From positions 40,074 through 104,073 of the forward strand of contig JAGBBA010000049.1 of assembly GCA_017938695.1 (NCBI GenBank): a stretch of 64,000 nt of DNA, written 5' to 3'. The stretch comes from Clostridia bacterium. Lineage in GTDB: Bacteria; Bacillota; Clostridia; Christensenellales; Aristaeellaceae. Shown piece after piece: positions 32,693 to 41,123 of this stretch. The notes below the pieces were generated by a model. It saw only the letters and a program-made list of their open reading frames with translations, had not been told where the DNA came from and made no database searches. The first letter of the stretch is position 1. Each line of letters opens with the position of its first letter. Position numbers and translations under genes: made by a program.

Positions 32693-33592
32693 ATGCTCGA
32701 ATGCTGCACCCTGGGCACCGGCGGCGCACTTCCCCTGCCCGACCGCGCCCTGTCCAGCCTGTATGTACGGGTGAACGGGCGCAGCCTGCTCATCGACTGC
32801 GGCGAAGGCACCCAAACCGGTATCCGCAAGCTGGGCTGGGGGTTCCGCTGCATCGACGGCATGCTGATCACCCACTACCACGGCGACCATTGCAGCGGCA
32901 TTCCGGGGCTGCTGCTCTCCCTGGACAAGGCCGAGCGCAAGGAGCCCTTCCACATCTGGGGCCCCGCGGGGCTGAAGCGCATCATCGACGGGCTGCGCGT
33001 GATCGCACCGGTGCTGGGCTTCCCTGTGGAGCTCCATGAAATCACCGGCGACGGAGCCGAATTCAGCATGATCGGGCTGAACATCACGGCCTTCCCGGTG
33101 CAGCACGGCATTCCCTGCTATGGCTACCGGCTGCATTTGCCCCGGCAGGGTGCCTTCCAGGCTGAGAAAGCCCAGGCCCTGGGTGTGCCCATGGCCCATT
33201 GGAAGGATTTGCAGCATGGCCTCACCGTGGGCAATGTCCGCCCCGAGGATGTGCTGGGCGCACCGCGCAAGGGCGTGACCCTGCTCTATGCCACCGACAC
33301 CCGGCCCGTGCCGGAGATCGCTGCCTTCGGCCAGGGCGCAGACCTGATGATCTTAGAGGGCATGTACGGCGACGAAAACAAGCGTCCGCAGGCCTTGAAG
33401 AACAAACATATGCTCTTTGCCGAAGCCGCCGAGCTGGCCCGCCAGGCTCAGCCCCAGCAGCTGGCCCTGACCCACTTCAGCAACTGCATCGACGCCCCGG
33501 CGGAGTATCTCCCCCTGGCCCAGGCGATTTTTCCCAACACCCTGGCCGCCAGCGACGGGCAGATCTTCACCCTGAATTATCCGAAAGAATGA
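32693..33592 (+). CDS. rnz: Ribonuclease Z (metallo-beta-lactamase fold)
   Basis: tRNA 3'-processing endonuclease, 299 residues, short form. The metal-binding motif HYHGDHCSGIPGLLLS is at about 62-77; other ligands are in FPVQHGIPCYGY (His), LLYATDTRPVPE (Asp) and LALTHFSN (His). The start is LECCTLGTGGALPLPDRALS with the conserved LGTGGALP. A processing RNase Z is expected when tRNA genes lack encoded CCA, in keeping with the cca gene. The ribosome site is within a hairpin. Confidence 0.9.
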   Translation: MLECCTLGTGGALPLPDRALSSLYVRVNGRSLLIDCGEGTQTGIRKLGWGFRCIDGMLITHYHGDHCSGIPGLLLSLDKAERKEPFHIWGPAGLKRIIDGLRVIAPVLGFPVELHEITGDGAEFSMIGLNITAFPVQHGIPCYGYRLHLPRQGAFQAEKAQALGVPMAHWKDLQHGLTVGNVRPEDVLGAPRKGVTLLYATDTRPVPEIAAFGQGADLMILEGMYGDENKRPQALKNKHMLFAEAAELARQAQPQQLALTHFSNCIDAPAEYLPLAQAIFPNTLAASDGQIFTLNYPKE

Positions 33593-33601
33593 GGTTCCAC
33601 C

Positions 33602-34129
33602 ATGACTGATATCGAACTCGCTCAGCTGCAAAAGGATGCCGACGCAGGCATGGCCGATGCCCAGTACCGCTTGGCCATGCTGCACGTGTACGGCGACGGC
33701 GTGCCCGAGGACAACAAGAAGGCCGCCGCCCTGCTCACCGCCGCAGCCGAGCAGAACCATGTGGAGGCCCAGTACAACCTGGGCATCTGCTACCACTATG
33801 GCTACGGCGTTTCCACCGATGCCGACGAGGCCTTCCGCTGGTACATGAAGGCCGCAGAGCAGGGCTTCGCCAAGGCCATGTCCCTGGTGGGCACCTTCTA
33901 CCACGAGGGCCGCTGCTACGACCAGGACTTCGACAAGGCCGTGAGCTGGTTCCGCAAGGCCGCCCAGCAAAACGATATGCTGGCGGAGTACATGCTGGGC
34001 ATCTGCTACGCCATGGGCCAGGGCGTGGAGCAAAACCTGGAGGAAGCCGTGGCCTGGCTGCGCAAATCTGCCGCCAAGGATTACCCGGCTGCCAAGCAAG
34101 CCCTGAAGGTCATGGGCGCGGAGGCCTAA
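33602..34129 (+). CDS. Sel1-repeat (TPR-like) protein
   Basis: 175 residues composed almost entirely of four to five Sel1-like repeats of about 36 residues, with the pattern AxxxLGxxYxxGxGVxxDxxKAxxWxxKAAEQG: DAQYRLAMLHVYGDGVPEDN, EAQYNLGICYHYGYGVSTDA, KAMSLVGTFYHEGRCYDQDF, LAEYMLGICYAMGQGVEQNL. No signal peptide, so a cytoplasmic scaffold is likely. It follows rnz by 9 bases, probably co-transcribed. Confidence 0.88.
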   Translation: MTDIELAQLQKDADAGMADAQYRLAMLHVYGDGVPEDNKKAAALLTAAAEQNHVEAQYNLGICYHYGYGVSTDADEAFRWYMKAAEQGFAKAMSLVGTFYHEGRCYDQDFDKAVSWFRKAAQQNDMLAEYMLGICYAMGQGVEQNLEEAVAWLRKSAAKDYPAAKQALKVMGAEA

Positions 34130-34168
34130 GAAAAACGGTGTGAGTTATATCACACCGTTTTTTACGTC
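34130..34168. terminator. Bidirectional terminator
   Basis: AAACGGTGTGA / TCACACCGTTT stem with flanking A- and T-runs; it serves both the Sel1 gene and the convergent phosphatase-like gene, whose stop lies inside it. Confidence 0.85.
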
Positions 34169-34921
34169 CTGCAAAATCTTTTGCAGATCATCGTAACAAA
34201 CATCGTTGGCCGCCATGAAGGGAATACCCTGCTCGTAGGTGGCCTCGCCGCCCAGGATGTTGCCGCAGCGGCCACCGGCTTCCTCCACCAGCAGCACGCC
34301 GGCGCAGTAGTCCCAGGGCTGCAGCAGCCACTCAAAGCAGCCGTCGCTGCGGCCAGCGGCGATATCACACAACTCCATGGCCGCCGAGCCCGTGCGGCGC
34401 AGGTCGGCAATGCGGGGCATCAGTGCGCCCACACTGCGGCCGGTCAGGGCCATCAGCTCATCATAATAGGGGGATGTACCCAGCCCCACCAATGCCCTAT
34501 TGATGGGCTCCCGGGACACCTGCAGCGGCGCATCGCCGCACCAGGCACCCTTGCCCTTTTCGGCGTGGTACAAATCCTGCCGGTAGGGATCGTAGATCGC
34601 CCCCAGCACGGGGCGGCGGTTCTCCACTGCGCCCACGGAGATCACCGACATGCTCCTGTGCCGGAAGTAATTCGTGGTACCGTCAATGGGGTCGATGATG
34701 AAGGTGAAGTCGTCCGTCAGCACATTGTCCTTCTTTTCCTCGGCAAAAAACTTCGCATGGGGGAAAAGCCGGGCCAGCTGCTCCATCAGGTATTCCTGCA
34801 CAGCCAGGTCGGCCTCGGTGACGAAATCCGCATGCTTGCCCTTGGCGTACACCGCCGGGTTCTGAAAATGAAGCATCATGTTGCCAGCCTGCTCAAGCAC
34901 AGCGGCCAGTTCCTTCATCAT
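34145..34921 (-). CDS. Inositol monophosphatase family protein
   Basis: Mg2+-dependent phosphatase, 258 residues. Signatures: VTEADLAVQEYLMEQL, FFAEEKKDN, FIIDPIDGTTNYFRHRSMSV (first motif with DPIDGT) and LQPWDYCAGVLLVEEAGGRC (second motif with WDYCAG). Substrate may be inositol phosphate, another sugar phosphate or 3'-phosphoadenosine phosphate. The start overlaps the stop of the metallophosphoesterase (ATGA). Confidence 0.9.
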   Translation of the reverse strand: MMKELAAVLEQAGNMMLHFQNPAVYAKGKHADFVTEADLAVQEYLMEQLARLFPHAKFFAEEKKDNVLTDDFTFIIDPIDGTTNYFRHRSMSVISVGAVENRRPVLGAIYDPYRQDLYHAEKGKGAWCGDAPLQVSREPINRALVGLGTSPYYDELMALTGRSVGALMPRIADLRRTGSAAMELCDIAAGRSDGCFEWLLQPWDYCAGVLLVEEAGGRCGNILGGEATYEQGIPFMAANDVCYDDLQKILQDVKNGVI

Positions 34922-35625
34922 TCGTCGTTCAGTCCTTTCAGATGGAGCATGATCAGCTCGCAGGGGTTGTTGATGCGGGGTGCCCAGGTGGAATTGAACA
35001 TGCCCCGGCTCACCAAGAGCTTCTTGTCAAAATACCAGCCGCTGGTCAGCTTGGGGAAGATGCCCTGATCCGGCGAGAACCAGCCCCGGCCAAAGAACCG
35101 CACCTGGCCGCCATGGGCGTGGCCCGCCAGCGTCAGGTCGATGTCATGCCCCTGCACGAAGGGCTGGTACATTTCCGGGTGATGGCACATCAGCAGGGTA
35201 AAGCCCGGCTGCTTTTCCATGGCGGAAAGGAAGTCAGTCTTCTCCTCCCCGTCCGGGGTGGAGCTGAGCCCGCCCAGCACCACGCCCTCAAACAGGGTGA
35301 AGGTGTTGTCGATCACCTGCACCCGGCTTTTCTCCACATGGGGCCAGTATTCATCACGCTGGTCGAACTTCCATTCATGGTTGCCGATGGCATAGAACGT
35401 GGGGGCCAGCTTGGGCGCGTCCTGCAAAAAGCGGACAGCATTGTCATAGCCGCGGCGGTGCCGGTTCACCAGATCCCCCAGGACCAGGATGGCATCCGCC
35501 TTCGCCAGCTCATCCAGCACGTCCTCGTAGGGGCCGTTGTGCAGGTCGGACACCACGGCAAAGGTCAGCGGCTTCTTGATCTTCTCCGAGCGCACGGTGT
35601 GGTGATTCACTTCTCTTGCGCTCAT
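34918..35625 (-). CDS. Metallophosphoesterase (YkuE-like)
   Basis: 235 residues of the calcineurin-like fold: FAVVSDLHNGPYEDVLDELA (D-x-H), ILVLGDLVNRHRRGYD (GD), YAIGNHEWKFDQRD (GNHE), LLMCHHPEMYQP (H) and LTLAGHAHGGQVRFFGRGWF (GHxHGGQ). Closest in plan to membrane-associated YkuE-type phosphoesterases but without an anchor. Overlaps the upstream membrane-protein gene by 4 bases. Confidence 0.9.
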   Translation of the reverse strand: MSAREVNHHTVRSEKIKKPLTFAVVSDLHNGPYEDVLDELAKADAILVLGDLVNRHRRGYDNAVRFLQDAPKLAPTFYAIGNHEWKFDQRDEYWPHVEKSRVQVIDNTFTLFEGVVLGGLSSTPDGEEKTDFLSAMEKQPGFTLLMCHHPEMYQPFVQGHDIDLTLAGHAHGGQVRFFGRGWFSPDQGIFPKLTSGWYFDKKLLVSRGMFNSTWAPRINNPCELIMLHLKGLNDE

Positions 35626-36533
35626 GCGTCGATGCTCCTTCTGGCTTTGCCCAGGCGGTTCATATCAGCCTGATGCAGCGCGATCAGTCCGCCGCCCAGG
35701 ATCAGCGCGGCAGCCACATACACCCCGGCCTGCAGGGCGATTTGCTTGGTCAGCAGGCTCACCTGCAGGGCCAGCAGCATGGACAGCTCCGCGATCATCC
35801 CCGTCACGCCGATCAGATACAGCATCACGCCCAGCCCAGCCACGCACAGGGCGGAGGCCATCATCGCCGCGCCGATGTACAGCCCGGCCTTGGACAGCCG
35901 CCTGATCATCACCAGCACCAGCAACAGAGCCAGCACCGCAGATACGCCCAGGCAAGCCCAGGGGGCCATGGCCAGATAGCCCATGTAAACGGGCAGATCG
36001 ATCTTTTCCAGCACTTTGGGCATCACGATGGACAGCACATCAGCCCGGACCGGCAGCACAGCCTTGTTCACGGCCACGCCCACCTCGTAGGCGATGTCGT
36101 CACGGGCCACGGTGCGGTAATGGGTAGAGGGCGTGTTCTCCAGGAACACCGCATCCTCGCGCACGGCGGCTTCCACATCGCTGGCATCAAAGGCCGGGGC
36201 TTCCAGCACGGGATCGGGCTGCATCAGCCCCATCCACCAGGCGTTGGCCTCGCTGTTGAAGGCCTTTACGGCGTCCTCATTCACGATGTCCATCACCGTT
36301 TCCACCTGGAATGGATGCTCCCGGGCGATCTCCTCCACCCGGGCCTGGATGCGCGCCATCTGCGCGTCAGTCACCCGGCTGTCCAGGTACACGGCGCGGT
36401 GCATGTCAGCATCCGTCAGCACCCGGTTCACCTGCCAGGTGAGGCAGGTCATGGTCAGCGTCAGGGTCAGGAGCAAAGCCAGCACAAACGCCAGCACATG
36501 GGCCAGCTTGCCGGGCATACGAATCTTTTTCAT
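35622..36533 (-). CDS. Membrane protein of unknown function
   Basis: 303 residues from the ATG at 36533; the open frame continues upstream but through another small gene in a different frame. An N-terminal helix (LAHVLAFVLALLLTLTLTMT) is followed by an extracellular region of about 160 residues (DSRVTDAQMARIQARVEEIA) and four C-terminal helices (MGYLAMAPWACLGVSAVLAL to YVAAALILGGGLIALHQADM). I do not recognise a family. It overlaps both neighbours by about 4 bases, indicating one operon. Confidence 0.65.
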   Translation of the reverse strand: MKKIRMPGKLAHVLAFVLALLLTLTLTMTCLTWQVNRVLTDADMHRAVYLDSRVTDAQMARIQARVEEIAREHPFQVETVMDIVNEDAVKAFNSEANAWWMGLMQPDPVLEAPAFDASDVEAAVREDAVFLENTPSTHYRTVARDDIAYEVGVAVNKAVLPVRADVLSIVMPKVLEKIDLPVYMGYLAMAPWACLGVSAVLALLLVLVMIRRLSKAGLYIGAAMMASALCVAGLGVMLYLIGVTGMIAELSMLLALQVSLLTKQIALQAGVYVAAALILGGGLIALHQADMNRLGKARRSIDA

Positions 36534-36688
36534 GAGATCACCGCCAATTTCACCGCGATATTGATCAGATCGCGCAGCTGGTCCCCCCACAGAAGCAGGG
36601 CAGCACCGGCCAGGCACAAAAGGGGCAGTGCAAACAATACAGGCATAAGCCAGTTCATGCGGTTGGCCCGCTGATACTTTCTCGCCAT
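36530..36688 (-). CDS. Small single-helix membrane protein
   Basis: 52 residues (MARKYQRANRMNWLMPVLFA ...) with one helix (MPVLFALPLLCLAGAALLLW). It has AAGGAG 7 bases before the ATG, a promoter 35 bases further up, and its stop overlaps the next start (ATGA). First gene of the operon with the membrane protein, metallophosphoesterase and phosphatase. Function unknown. Confidence 0.7.
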   Translation of the reverse strand: MARKYQRANRMNWLMPVLFALPLLCLAGAALLLWGDQLRDLINIAVKLAVIS

Positions 36689-36722
36689 GTTGACACTCCT
36701 TCACAATAAAAATCCAGATTAT

Positions 36723-36751
36723 ATTATACCGTGAACTCTCCCCTGTTGCAA
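36723..36751 (-). promoter_or_regulatory. Promoter of the small-membrane-protein operon
   Basis: Minus-strand TTGCAA, 17-base spacer, TATAAT. Confidence 0.7.
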
Positions 36752-36768
36752 GGTGTTAAATGTTCCCC

Positions 36769-36797
36769 TTTACCCGGCAGGGCAACTGTGGTATGAT
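36769..36797 (+). promoter_or_regulatory. Promoter of uvrB
   Basis: TTTACC, 17-base spacer, TATGAT, about 25 bases before the uvrB ribosome site. The motif GAAC-ACTC-GTTC nearby at 36805-36816 is a short dyad that could be an SOS (LexA-like GAAC-4-GTTC) operator. Confidence 0.6.
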
Positions 36798-36804
36798 AAT
36801 GAAG

Positions 36805-36816
36805 GAACACTCGTTC
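36805..36816. promoter_or_regulatory. Candidate LexA (DinR) operator of uvrB
   Basis: GAACACTCGTTC matches the Gram-positive SOS box GAAC-n4-GTTC exactly. It lies just after the -10 box and before the uvrB ribosome site, where repressor would block transcription. uvrB is a classical SOS gene. Confidence 0.75.
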
Positions 36817-36827
36817 GCGGAGGAATT

Positions 36828-38849
36828 ATGGATAAATTTGTTTTGAAAGCACCCTACAAGCCCAGCGGCGACCAACCCGAGGCCATCGAGGCCCTGGCCC
36901 GGGGCGTAATGGAGGGCATGGACAAGCAGGTTCTGCTGGGCGTGACCGGCTCCGGCAAGACCTTCACCATGGCGTCCGTCATCGAAAAGGTGCAGAAGCC
37001 CACCCTGGTCATCGCCCATAACAAAACGCTGGCTGCCCAGCTCTGCTCCGAGCTGAAGGCTTTCTTCCCCGACAGCCGCGTGGAATATTTCGTGTCCTAT
37101 TACGATTATTACCAGCCCGAGGCCTACATCGCCTCCTCCGATACCTACATCGAAAAGGACGCTTCCATCAACGAGGAGATCGACCGCCTGCGCCACTCGG
37201 CCACTGCGGCCCTGCGCGAGCGCAAGGACGTGATCATCGTTGCGTCTGTGTCCTGCATCTATTCCATGGGCGACCCCAGCGAATACGAGGGGCAGATGAT
37301 CTCCTTGCGCCCCGGCATGCAGGTGAGCCGCGACAAGCTGCTGCGGGAGCTGATCGACATCCAGTACAGCCGCAACGATATCGACTTCGTCCGCGGCACC
37401 TTCCGCGTGCGTGGCGACACCGTTGAGATCATCCCTGCCGGCGAGCATGAACACGCCCTGCGCATCGAGTTCTTCGGCGACGAGATCGATCGCATCAGCG
37501 AGATCGAAGCTGTGTCCGGCCATGTGCTGGCCAAGCTGGAGCATGTGAGCATCTTCCCGGCCACCCACTACGCCACCGACCACACCCACCTGGAGGAAAA
37601 CATCGCCGTCATCGAAAAGGATCTGCAGGAGCGCATCGCCCAGTTCGAGCACGACGGCAAGCTGCTGGAGGCCCAGCGCATCGCCCAGCGCACCAACTAT
37701 GATATCGAAATGATGCGCGAGATCGGCTACTGCCAGGGCATTGAGAATTACAGCCGCTACTTCGACGGCCGCAAGCCCGGCGACGCGCCCTACTCTCTGC
37801 TGGACTACTTCCCCAAGGATTTCCTCTGCTTTATCGATGAGAGCCACGTCACCGTGCCGCAGATCCGCGCCATGTACAACGGCGACCGCGCCCGCAAAAA
37901 CACCCTGGTGGAGTACGGCTTCCGCCTGCCCTCCGCCTACGACAACCGCCCCCTGCTGTTCCAGGAGTTCGAAGAGCGCATCAAGCAGACCATTTTCGTT
38001 TCCGCCACCCCCGGCCCCTACGAAATGGAGCGCACCCAGCAGGTGGTGGAGCAGATCATCCGTCCCACGGGCCTATTGGACCCGGAGATCATTCTGCGCA
38101 AGGCCACCGGCCAGGTGGATGACCTGGTGGCCGAGATCCGCAAGGTGGTGGAGCGCAAGGAGCGCATTCTGGTCACCACTCTCACCAAGCGCATGGCGGA
38201 AAGCCTCACCGATTACCTGAAGGAGCTGGAGATCCGCGTGCGCTACCTGCACAGCGATATCCAGACCATGGAGCGCATGCAGCTCATCCGCGACCTGCGC
38301 CTGGGCGAATACGACGTGCTGGTGGGCATCAACCTGCTGCGCGAGGGCCTCGACCTGCCGGAGGTTTCCCTGGTGGCCATCCTGGATGCGGACAAAGAGG
38401 GCTTCCTGCGCAGCGAAACGTCGCTGGTGCAGACCATCGGCCGCGCCGCCCGCAATGTGGATGGCCGGGTCATCATGTACGCCGACACCATGACCGACAG
38501 CATGATGCGCGCCATCACCGAAACCAACCGCCGCCGCGCCCTGCAAAAGGCCTACAACGAGGCCAACGGCATCACGCCGGAAAGCGTGCGCAACGCCATC
38601 CGCGACGTGCTGGAAATCACCAAGGCCGCCGAAGCCGCCGCGCCCGCCACCCTCACCGAGGACGAGCGCGCCGCCCTCATGCGCCAGATCGAGGATCAGA
38701 TGCTTTCCGCCGCCAAGGACCTGGAATTCGAAAAGGCCGCCAAGCTCCGCGACCAGCTCCTTACCCTCCGCGGCGAAGCCCCGCAAAAGCCCGACGTTCA
38801 GCAACGCCGCTCCCGCGCACCCAGAACGCGAAAGTCTACCAAGAAGTAG
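36828..38849 (+). CDS. uvrB: Excinuclease ABC subunit B
   Basis: Damage-verification helicase of nucleotide excision repair, 673 residues. Walker A GVTGSGKT at 38-45, the beta-hairpin region [29 protein letters not shown] (DEAD-like), helicase motifs [20 protein letters not shown] and [39 protein letters not shown], and the C-terminal UVR domain ([20 protein letters not shown]). Start ATG at 36828 after GGAGG. A GAAC-n4-GTTC box upstream suggests SOS control. Its stop codon lies inside the first hairpin of array copy 5. Confidence 0.97.
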   Translation: MDKFVLKAPYKPSGDQPEAIEALARGVMEGMDKQVLLGVTGSGKTFTMASVIEKVQKPTLVIAHNKTLAAQLCSELKAFFPDSRVEYFVSYYDYYQPEAYIASSDTYIEKDASINEEIDRLRHSATAALRERKDVIIVASVSCIYSMGDPSEYEGQMISLRPGMQVSRDKLLRELIDIQYSRNDIDFVRGTFRVRGDTVEIIPAGEHEHALRIEFFGDEIDRISEIEAVSGHVLAKLEHVSIFPATHYATDHTHLEENIAVIEKDLQERIAQFEHDGKLLEAQRIAQRTNYDIEMMREIGYCQGIENYSRYFDGRKPGDAPYSLLDYFPKDFLCFIDESHVTVPQIRAMYNGDRARKNTLVEYGFRLPSAYDNRPLLFQEFEERIKQTIFVSATPGPYEMERTQQVVEQIIRPTGLLDPEIILRKATGQVDDLVAEIRKVVERKERILVTTLTKRMAESLTDYLKELEIRVRYLHSDIQTMERMQLIRDLRLGEYDVLVGINLLREGLDLPEVSLVAILDADKEGFLRSETSLVQTIGRAARNVDGRVIMYADTMTDSMMRAITETNRRRALQKAYNEANGITPESVRNAIRDVLEITKAAEAAAPATLTEDERAALMRQIEDQMLSAAKDLEFEKAAKLRDQLLTLRGEAPQKPDVQQRRSRAPRTRKSTKK

Positions 38850-39002
38850 GGGCTCTGCCCCTACACCCCGCCCAAGGGCGCTGCCCTTGGGAATCCCGCT
38901 TAAGGGCTTTCAGCCCTTAAGAATCCCATTCGGGGATGGCGTTACGTCAAGTCTGCCATGGTGGGGTCACGGTGCGCAACGGGCGCACCGTGACGCGGGG
39001 AA
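38845..39002 (+). repeat. Modular hairpin array, copy 5
   Basis: GTAGGGGCTCTGCCCCTAC (includes the uvrB stop) plus ACCCCGCC, CCAAGGGCGCTGCCCTTGG plus AATCCCGC, TTAAGGGCTTTCAGCCCTTAA-type stem plus AATCCC, a spacer, and the distal unit GGGGTCACGGTGC ... GCACCGTGACGCGGGG (38963-39000). Confidence 0.8.
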
Positions 39003-39036
39003 AGGGGCTTGTGTGCCCGGTCAACGGCTTTTGTTA

Positions 39037-39065
39037 TTCACTTTTTCGCCCTGCTGTGATATAAT
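39037..39065 (+). promoter_or_regulatory. Promoter of the Ltp-repeat gene
   Basis: TTCACT, 17-base spacer, TATAAT, 32 bases before the start codon. Confidence 0.6.
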
Positions 39066-39097
39066 ACAAAAAAAGGAAATCCATGGGAGGTACACCA

Positions 39098-40174
39098 ATG
39101 AAAAAGATACTTGTATTGTTCCTTTCTTTGATGCTCCTGATGCCCGTAACAGTCCTGGGCGAAGTCGCATCCGGCCTGGATACCTATCCGGTTAACCTGG
39201 GTGATTTCTCCATCACCGTTACCTCTGCCGATATCATTCAGAAGGGTGAGAAGGCCGAGGGTGTTCTCCTGTTCCAGCTTTTCCCTGCATATGACGAAAA
39301 CAGCATGTTCCATAGCAACATCAATGGCACCTGGACTGCAGAGGATCTAAGCATAATTGGCGAAATCGGAGCTGAGACCTATGGTAATGTGGTGCTGGAG
39401 CAGACTTCTCAGCAGCTGGCTTCCCAGGGCATCGCTGTGTCCAACACACAGCTTCTCTACGCTGAGTTTGACGAAGAGACCCAGTCCACCTCGCTAATCG
39501 TTTCAATGGACGTTGATTACACTGCCGTCGGCGTTGACCTGGTGATGACGCTGTATCAGGTGCAAATGTACATTCCCTTTGGCGATGGCAGTTCATATAT
39601 TTTCACCATTTCCAGCGACACCTTGGAAAACACAGAAACCATGATGTCTTATCTGGAGACCATGGAGTTTTCCTCCGATCCAATCAATAATACCGATACA
39701 TCGTTCGTAGAAAGCAGTAGCAACGTAGTTGATACGTCCTCCGTCACTATCGGACAAAAAAATGCACTGAGAAAAGCAATTGATTATCTCGATTATACCG
39801 CCTTTTCTCGTAGCGGATTGATTGACCAGCTTAAATTTGAAGGTTTTACCGATAGCGAAGCAACTTATGGTGTTGACCACTGCGGTGCCGACTGGAACGA
39901 GCAAGCTATATTGAAAGCCCGAGATTATTTGGACTACACATCCTTTTCCCGTCAGGGATTAATTGATCAGCTTGAATTTGAGGGATTTTCGAACGCTCAA
40001 GCTGTTTATGGTGTAGACTCCTGCAATGTTGATTGGAATGAACAGGCCGCAAAAAAGGCACAAGATTACCTAGATTATACTTCCTTTTCCCGTCAAGGGC
40101 TAATTGATCAACTCCTGTATGAAGGGTTTAGCAACGAGCAGGCCCTCTATGGTGTTACTGCTGTTGGATATTGA
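39098..40174 (+). CDS. Secreted protein with C-terminal Ltp-type repeats
   Basis: 358 residues from the ATG at 39098 (GGGAGG 7 bases upstream). Signal peptide MKKILVLFLSLMLLMPVTVL; no lipobox cysteine. Residues about 25-205 are a beta-rich domain without recognised family. Residues about 225-358 hold three repeats of about 46 residues with the Ltp (host cell surface-exposed lipoprotein) pattern: DYLDYTAFSRSGLIDQLKFE, DYLDYTSFSRQGLIDQLEFE, DYLDYTSFSRQGLIDQLLYE, each followed by GFsneqAxYGV and DWNEQA. Repeats of this type occur in phage superinfection-exclusion lipoproteins and in many Bacillota surface proteins. The 3' half is visibly AT-richer than its neighbours. Confidence 0.8.
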   Translation: MKKILVLFLSLMLLMPVTVLGEVASGLDTYPVNLGDFSITVTSADIIQKGEKAEGVLLFQLFPAYDENSMFHSNINGTWTAEDLSIIGEIGAETYGNVVLEQTSQQLASQGIAVSNTQLLYAEFDEETQSTSLIVSMDVDYTAVGVDLVMTLYQVQMYIPFGDGSSYIFTISSDTLENTETMMSYLETMEFSSDPINNTDTSFVESSSNVVDTSSVTIGQKNALRKAIDYLDYTAFSRSGLIDQLKFEGFTDSEATYGVDHCGADWNEQAILKARDYLDYTSFSRQGLIDQLEFEGFSNAQAVYGVDSCNVDWNEQAAKKAQDYLDYTSFSRQGLIDQLLYEGFSNEQALYGVTAVGY

Positions 40175-40327
40175 TACTCCGTTTGGGACACCCTCGAGTT
40201 CGCCGAGTAAGCCCCGTTTTCACCCTGCGGAGAAGCCATTCTCCGCAGTTTTTCTTTTTTCGCTGTTTGTGGGGAGGACTTTTCTGCCCCGGGCATGTAT
40301 CATAATAGCATGCAAGGAGGGACACCC

Positions 40328-40843
40328 ATGGATATGATCAAGATCGGCGGCTTTCTCAAGGAGCTGCGCAAGGAGCAAGGCCTCACCCAGGAGCAGCTGG
40401 GCGAAAAGCTGGGCACCACCGGCAAAACTGTTTCCCGCTGGGAAACCGGCACCTACCTTCCCCCGGTGGAAATGCTGCAAGCCCTCAGCGAATTATACGG
40501 TCTCACCATCAACGAGCTGCTGGCCGCCCAACGCCTGACCCCCGAGGAAGCCCCTGCAAAAGCCGAAGAAAACCTGACGGAGCTCATCAGGGAGAACAGT
40601 GCTTTCCAGCTGAACGAGCAGAAGCAGTACTGGCGCGACAAATGGCTGCGCGACCACAGGGGCACCATCATCCTGCTGATCATCGCTTATGCCGTGTGCC
40701 AGCTGATCGGCCTGATGATCGACCGGATCATGCTCAACGCCACCAGCTCGCTGATCGCCATCGGCATCGCCGTTTTCTTCAGCAACGCCCGTGACAGCTA
40801 CGTTGAGCACCACCTCTACGACGAAAAACTTCCGCAGGACTAA
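40328..40843 (+). CDS. XRE-type regulator with C-terminal membrane segment
   Basis: 171 residues from the ATG at 40328 (AAGGAGG upstream). Helix-turn-helix: LKELRKEQGLTQEQLGEKLG, TTGKTVSRWETGTYLPPVEM, followed by a linker and two hydrophobic helices near the end (GTIILLIIAYAVCQLIGLMI, ATSSLIAIGIAVFF). Membrane-tethered regulators of this plan are common in Clostridia; the signal sensed is unknown. The stop codon is within the terminator stem. Confidence 0.85.
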   Translation: MDMIKIGGFLKELRKEQGLTQEQLGEKLGTTGKTVSRWETGTYLPPVEMLQALSELYGLTINELLAAQRLTPEEAPAKAEENLTELIRENSAFQLNEQKQYWRDKWLRDHRGTIILLIIAYAVCQLIGLMIDRIMLNATSSLIAIGIAVFFSNARDSYVEHHLYDEKLPQD

Positions 40844-40861
40844 CCTGCGGAAGTTTTTTGC
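40824..40861 (+). terminator. Terminator of the XRE gene
   Basis: AACTTCCGCAGG / CCTGCGGAAGTT stem followed by TTTTTTGC; the left arm is the end of the coding region. Confidence 0.9.
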
Positions 40862-40914
40862 ATATGAAAAAGGGCAAAAACAAATTGCGCATTGGTACAA
40901 GCCGCAGAACCACT

Positions 40915-41122
40915 CCCTCAGTCGCCTTGCGGCGACAGCTCCCTCCAAGAGGGAGCCTTAGCTTCTGCTCCGCGTCGCGGCGCATCCGTTATGCGCCGTG
41001 ACCCCTCCTTATGTGCGTATCCAACGCCCTCCCCAAACGGGAGTCCAGAGGGCCGAAGGCCCTTTGGCAGGTTGTCAGGGCAGCGCCCTGACCGGGGTTT
41101 CCAAAGGGGCAGAGCCCCTTTG
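40915..41122 (-). repeat. Modular hairpin array, copy 6 (reverse orientation)
   Basis: Read on the minus strand: a CCAAAGGGGCTCTGCCCCTTTGG-type stem, GTCAGGGCGCTGCCCTGAC, an AAGGGCC/GGCCCTT-type stem plus GGACTCCC, then the distal unit GGGGTCACGGCGC ... GCGCCGCGAC (41004 to 40974). Beyond it, GTCGCCTTGCGGCGAC and GCTCCCTC / GAGGGAGC stems at 40921-40957 form another repeat type found in gut Clostridia. Confidence 0.75.
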
Positions 41123-41123
41123 G

